A DNA stretch of 64,000 bases from Flavobacterium sp. HTF (GTDB lineage Bacteria > Bacteroidota > Bacteroidia > Flavobacteriales > Flavobacteriaceae), in the NCBI RefSeq assembly GCF_003105115.1, contig NZ_QETH01000019.1, positions 1-64,000 on the forward strand. The letters are read 5' to 3'. The notes beneath the pieces were generated by a model that saw only the letters and a program-made list of their open reading frames with translations, did not search any database and was not told the origin of the DNA. The translations under genes and the position numbers were made by a program. This document shows positions 60,010-64,000 of this stretch, in pieces; position 1 is the first letter of the stretch, and each line of letters begins with the position of its first letter.

Positions 60010-61977
60010 TTATTTCTTTTTTTGTGTAATTCCTTCCCAAGTATCTGTTCTAAAAGACGATGCCGGTAATCCCGAAGCGTTGGTTAAATTTCCGTCTGGG
60101 TTGTCTGCCCAATTGTATCGCACTGAGACCGGATTGGGAACTTCCTGTGCATATACTTCTACTTTTCCGTTGACTATTTTGGCTTCTGCCCAATGAAATT
60201 TCTGGTCTGCTCCGGCTATTGAAAATCCTTTTAGAGAATTCTCTTTGGCTTTTATATTTTCATTAAAATCAAAATCTATCGTAACTACATTTGCTTTAAC
60301 AGAATACGATTTATAAAGCGGTCCCGAATACTCAATTTTAGTATTGTAAACTTTAGCCAAAGCAATATTTGCTAAACGTCCGCCCACATCTTGTTTATTT
60401 TTTGGGTGAATGTCTTCTCCGTTTCCAATATCAGTTGTTACGGCCATTCCGGTATTTGGTAATTTCAAAGCCATGAATTGTGCTTCTCTTAACTCTGCCC
60501 AATCTGAATTATCAGGTTGTTGTTTTTGCTGTTTATAATTAGCTAACTGAACAAACAAAAACGGAAGATTTTTATCTTTAAATTTAGCTCTCCAGTCGTT
60601 TATCAGCAGCGGAAATAATTTTTGATACTGAAAAGCTCTCTCCGCATTGCTTTCTCCCTGATACCAGATTACTCCTTTTATTTTATAATCGATTAAAGGT
60701 GCAATCATGGCATTATAAATTGCAGCTGGTCGGTTTTGTCCTTGTGCCAAATAGGGTTTAGCTGGTAAATCTTTACTGTCTGCACCAATATTATATTTCC
60801 AGTCTCCGGCTAATGAAAGCGTTTCATTGTCAGATTTTAAAGTAATTTCTTCACCATACACTCCTCCGTTTCCTGCTCCGTCAAAAACTCTTATTGTAAT
60901 TGTGTTTTCTCCTTTTTTTAGATACTTAGCCGGAATTGTATAATGGCGTTCTACATTATAACCTTTGGTTTCTCCAATATAATTGCCATTTACCCAAAGT
61001 ACATCATCATCATCTGCATAATAGCTGAGGTTAAAATTTTTAGTATTATCAGAGATTGTAAACTTTTTTCTGAACCAGATTATTCCATCAAAATTGGCTA
61101 ATCCGTTGCTGTCAAAAAAAGAAGGGAGTTTCATAGTTTTCCAGGAAGAATCATCAATATTTTCTGTTGCCCAAATCGCTTTTTCCTGCTGCATTCCTTT
61201 GTCTGCATTCGCAACTTGTTTTTCCCAAACAGCCAAATCAGCATTGTATTTTTGCTGTAAAGCTTCTCTGTTCGTTTCCGATTTCATGGCTCCGATTTCG
61301 GTATCAAAATCGTGAATTGTACTTAACGCTCCCGAACTTGTCCAGGCTTCTATAAGCGTTCCTCCCCAAGAAGAATGAATTAATCCTATCGGAATCTTTT
61401 TTTCTTTATAAATCTTTCTGGCAAAAAAATAAGCTGTTGCGCTAAAATCGGCTATCGTTTTTGGGCTACAGATATTCCACCCATCGTGCTGTACTTTTAA
61501 TGTGTTTAATGGTAAAGTACTTTCGATATGTTCGGCTTGTAACAATCGTATTTGAGGGAAATCGGCGTTTGCAATTTCTTCTTTATAATGATCTATTTTT
61601 CCCCATCCTTCAAGAGGCATTTCCATATTGCTTTGTCCGGAACACAGCCAGACTTCACCAATTAAAATATTTTGAAGCGTTTTTGAATCTCCGTCATTTA
61701 TAGCAATCGAATAAGGTCCGCCGTAAACAGGCGTTTTTAAAACCACATTCCATTTGCCTTTTAAAACATTGGCTTTATATGTTTTTTTATCCCAAGAAGT
61801 GGTAACCGATACGGATTGCTTATTGCTTTCTCCCCAAAACGGAACTGCGCTTTTTTGCTGCAACACCATATTATCCGTAAAAAAAGAAGGCAGTGTCACG
61901 GCAGCATTTACTGCATTTGACGAAAGTATCAGTAACGTTAATGCTAAAATAATTTTCTTAAAAAAATGTCTTTTCAT
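60010..61977 (-). CDS. Sialate O-acetylesterase-like carbohydrate esterase
   Basis: Exported SGNH-type esterase of 655 residues with a signal peptide ending NAA (about residue 26). The nucleophile Ser116 is in LCSGQSNMEMP. The second SGNH block contains GVIWYQGESNAER, and a His-containing segment ends the catalytic part (NGEDIHPKNKQDVG). A galactose-binding-like beta-domain (about 265-410) splits the two catalytic halves. Such proteins remove acetyl groups from sialic acids or, in many plant-glycan loci, from other sugars. No sialic acid gene is present here. It lies 10 bases after the upstream glycosidase gene. Confidence 0.87.
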   Translation of the reverse strand: MKRHFFKKIILALTLLILSSNAVNAAVTLPSFFTDNMVLQQKSAVPFWGESNKQSVSVTTSWDKKTYKANVLKGKWNVVLKTPVYGGPYSIAINDGDSKTLQNILIGEVWLCSGQSNMEMPLEGWGKIDHYKEEIANADFPQIRLLQAEHIESTLPLNTLKVQHDGWNICSPKTIADFSATAYFFARKIYKEKKIPIGLIHSSWGGTLIEAWTSSGALSTIHDFDTEIGAMKSETNREALQQKYNADLAVWEKQVANADKGMQQEKAIWATENIDDSSWKTMKLPSFFDSNGLANFDGIIWFRKKFTISDNTKNFNLSYYADDDDVLWVNGNYIGETKGYNVERHYTIPAKYLKKGENTITIRVFDGAGNGGVYGEEITLKSDNETLSLAGDWKYNIGADSKDLPAKPYLAQGQNRPAAIYNAMIAPLIDYKIKGVIWYQGESNAERAFQYQKLFPLLINDWRAKFKDKNLPFLFVQLANYKQQKQQPDNSDWAELREAQFMALKLPNTGMAVTTDIGNGEDIHPKNKQDVGGRLANIALAKVYNTKIEYSGPLYKSYSVKANVVTIDFDFNENIKAKENSLKGFSIAGADQKFHWAEAKIVNGKVEVYAQEVPNPVSVRYNWADNPDGNLTNASGLPASSFRTDTWEGITQKKK

Positions 61978-61987
61978 ATACAGTCAA

Positions 61988-64000
61988 TTAACGATTTATG
62001 ATTTTGTACAAATGAGCATCTTTGGCACTAAGACTTACCTTTATTACATTATTTTTTACTTCCGTATTTTGAGTTGCAAAAAGATCCTGCAGTTTATAAT
62101 TTCCATTTTTCACACCTAATCTTTCTAAAGGGAGCGCATAATCTTTGCTGGTATTTCCGAAATTCAAGACGGCTATATACCAATCATTCCCAATTTTTTG
62201 TTCGAAAACTTCTGTGGTCTGTTTTCCTGTATTTCCCTCTACTGGACGAAAAGCGACACCGTGAGAAACAATTTTAAGCAATTCTTTATTCTGAAGCCAT
62301 TCTTTTGCGCGTACACTCCAAATTCCGTCTTTACTATAATCGTCTCCGGTAATTAAAGTTCCTGTAATAACTGCCGAGATTAATCGGGCGCGGTTTTCTC
62401 CTTCTGTAACATCTGCAAAAACCACATGATCGGCATCAATATAATCATACGAATAAGTCTGCCACCAGCCATAATTTACACTATTCAGCGTGTATTGGGT
62501 ATGTTCGATTGTTTTCCAGGCATCGCATGCAATACGACGGACGTGGGCATAACGAGATGTTGCCATGTTTGGGGAAATAGCAGCATAAATAAGCATTTGT
62601 CCGTCTAATGCATTTACCAAATGTTCCATTCCCACTTTGTAAGCCTGCATTCCAGTAGTAACGTTTTTATCGTAAAACGAGGTAGATTCTGCGGCAGCGT
62701 GACCTAAAAAGTCAATTTTAATCATTTTAAAACCGCACGCTTTTAGTTTATTAATGACATAATCAACACGTTTTAATGTTCCCGGATGTGTCGGGTCAAT
62801 CGCTCTGGCACCGTCAAAATCAAAATAGGTGTTTCCGGTTTTGGTCCACATTTCTCCAAAAGTATAATCACTTCCTTCGGCTTTGCGGTTTGGTCCGTCT
62901 TTCCATCCCCAGTCTGTAAAAGGCGCCCAATACGCTCCCGGTTCTAAACCTTTGCTTTTACAATAATCTGCAAATTCTTTTAGTTTACTAAAATCTCCTG
63001 TAAAACCGCCTTTTACCATATTGTCCCAAAAAGAATCCAAATCGATATAAGCTGTATTTCCAACTCGAAATTGCGGAATTTCGTTTGCAAAAAAATCGGC
63101 AACCTTTGTCGTATTTTCAAAATTAATTTTCTCCATCAAAACGCCCCAGCTGTTCCATCCTACCGGAGTTGGTTTGTTCCATTCAAAAACATAAGGCTTT
63201 TCTACGATGCGATTGGTTTTAGCATATTCTTCCATCCCATTTCGCCAATCTGAATAATAACCCACGAAAAATTTTGGAGACACAACTTTGTTTCCTTTTA
63301 CCAGACCGTGTGCGATGCTGTCGCGTGTAACTTCTTTTTCAACATATCCTGCCCATGCAGAAAATAAAGTTTCTGGTTTTTTATTGATTGTTTTTACGGC
63401 ACTTTTCCAAACGGTATGTTCAAGAGAACCTATTATAAAACCATTTCTCGACGTATTGTTGAATAAGATTCCGACTTCGGCACTTGTATTATGAGAGATG
63501 GTATCTAACTTTTTTGAATTGTAGCTGATAAAAGCATCATTATCATAAGGGACAAAAACAGTTTGTAAATTTTCTATTTTATCAAAAGTGATTTTTCCCA
63601 AATCTAATGGTGAAATATAATTAGTGGTGACTTGTTTATCTATGCCTGAAATTTCTATTTGAGTTATAAAATAGGACTGATTGTTATAAATATAGAAATT
63701 CTGGATTAGGGTTAGATTGTTTTTATCCGTATAGGTAAGTATATATTTTGTTCCTTTTCCTAAATTATCATTCAGCGTTTCTTTTGACAAAACAGCTTCT
63801 GAATAATCGCTAACCGAAATTGTTTTATCATTCACTACAGCTAACGCTTTTGCTTCTGAAAAAATAGTTTTTCCGGATTGGCTTACGGCAATTGTTTTTT
63901 GTCTGGCATCATACGTTATGATTCCGTTTTTCCCAAAAGCCATTTTAATGTCTTTTTGAGCTAAAGCTGAATTAAAGAAAAATACCATTAACAAAATGGA
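61988..64000 (-). CDS. Clan GH-D alpha-galactosidase-like glycosidase (5' end outside window)
   Basis: At least 668 residues. The visible start reads SILLMVFFFNSALAQ, the middle of a signal peptide, so the true start probably lies beyond base 64000. TTG at 63994 and ATG at 63988 are poor alternatives. An N-terminal beta-sandwich is followed by a TIM barrel with PVGWNSWG near 275, YIDLDSFWDN near 315, the probable nucleophile Asp in MIKIDFLGH near 420, and an acid/base candidate in LITGDDYS near 545. The pattern is GH27/GH36-like. It is first of the three-gene hydrolase run seen here. Confidence 0.83.
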   Translation of the reverse strand, partial: SILLMVFFFNSALAQKDIKMAFGKNGIITYDARQKTIAVSQSGKTIFSEAKALAVVNDKTISVSDYSEAVLSKETLNDNLGKGTKYILTYTDKNNLTLIQNFYIYNNQSYFITQIEISGIDKQVTTNYISPLDLGKITFDKIENLQTVFVPYDNDAFISYNSKKLDTISHNTSAEVGILFNNTSRNGFIIGSLEHTVWKSAVKTINKKPETLFSAWAGYVEKEVTRDSIAHGLVKGNKVVSPKFFVGYYSDWRNGMEEYAKTNRIVEKPYVFEWNKPTPVGWNSWGVLMEKINFENTTKVADFFANEIPQFRVGNTAYIDLDSFWDNMVKGGFTGDFSKLKEFADYCKSKGLEPGAYWAPFTDWGWKDGPNRKAEGSDYTFGEMWTKTGNTYFDFDGARAIDPTHPGTLKRVDYVINKLKACGFKMIKIDFLGHAAAESTSFYDKNVTTGMQAYKVGMEHLVNALDGQMLIYAAISPNMATSRYAHVRRIACDAWKTIEHTQYTLNSVNYGWWQTYSYDYIDADHVVFADVTEGENRARLISAVITGTLITGDDYSKDGIWSVRAKEWLQNKELLKIVSHGVAFRPVEGNTGKQTTEVFEQKIGNDWYIAVLNFGNTSKDYALPLERLGVKNGNYKLQDLFATQNTEVKNNVIKVSLSAKDAHLYKIINR

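Noticed and set aside
60010..61977. Sialic acid utilisation locus
   Set aside because: Apart from the esterase no sialidase, lyase, epimerase or kinase for sialic acid is present. The esterase family also acts on other acetylated sugars.

Overview
The window looks like a piece of a chromosome from the genus Flavobacterium or a very close relative (phylum Bacteroidota). The DNA is AT-rich. Promoters are of the Bacteroidota type (TTG, 17-19 bases, TAnnTTTG). There are SusC/SusD outer-membrane pairs, DUF4290, DUF4199 and DUF5686 proteins, a flavobacterial-type 6S RNA and several families of short intergenic palindromes. No phage, transposase, integrase-bearing island or CRISPR array is visible. 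No rRNA operon is present, and there is one tRNA gene.

Bases 1 to about 35,260 are mostly core genome. In order: a DUF4199 membrane protein with a dolichyl-phosphate-mannose-synthase-like glycosyltransferase; a phosphohexomutase; an MsbA-type ABC exporter; a DUF2971 protein; an envelope operon on the minus strand (M23 peptidase, TonB-dependent receptor, lipoprotein with two EF-hand-like loops); a cell-division and RNA block (coiled-coil protein, zapA, 6S RNA, rny); a PAS histidine kinase; and xerD. Six small beta-barrel outer-membrane protein genes then sit between xerD and aroQ. These are followed by a DUF5686 protein, a cation efflux protein, a murA-DUF4290-DUF493 operon, an esterase, a small AAA-type NTPase, recQ-fmt, HU, yqgE, a class IV aminotransferase, a START-like protein and tRNA-Met(CAT).

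Bases about 35,278 to 64,000 are accessory and devoted to glycan use. A first module holds a GH97 enzyme, aldose 1-epimerase, a divergent AraC regulator, a sugar-porter MFS protein and a large cytoplasmic DUF5107-TPR protein. A second module, all on the minus strand, holds a GH27/36-like alpha-galactosidase (cut by the window end), a sialate-O-acetylesterase-like esterase, a GH36 alpha-galactosidase, a GntR/LacI-type regulator, an SSS symporter, SusC, SusD, a GH2 enzyme with an internal F5/8C (CBM32-like) domain, and a GH95 enzyme. Three alpha-galactosidase-type enzymes from different families, GH95 and an acetylesterase point to an acetylated glycan with terminal alpha-galactose plus alpha-L-fucose or alpha-L-galactose. 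The exact substrate cannot be fixed from sequence alone. SusC/SusD would import oligosaccharides, the exported hydrolases would trim them, and the SSS and MFS carriers would move monosaccharides inward.

The points most worth a second look are: a MurA with Asp at the fosfomycin-target Cys position; a 6S RNA directly after zapA; an expanded array of outer-membrane protein paralogues whose promoters and terminators were copied with them; several unrelated families of intergenic palindromic repeats, including 8-base-periodic CTTAGNNN hairpins and Flavo-1-like elements; the MFS/DUF5107-TPR module; and a GH95 with Asp-x-Asn where Asn-x-Asn is usual.
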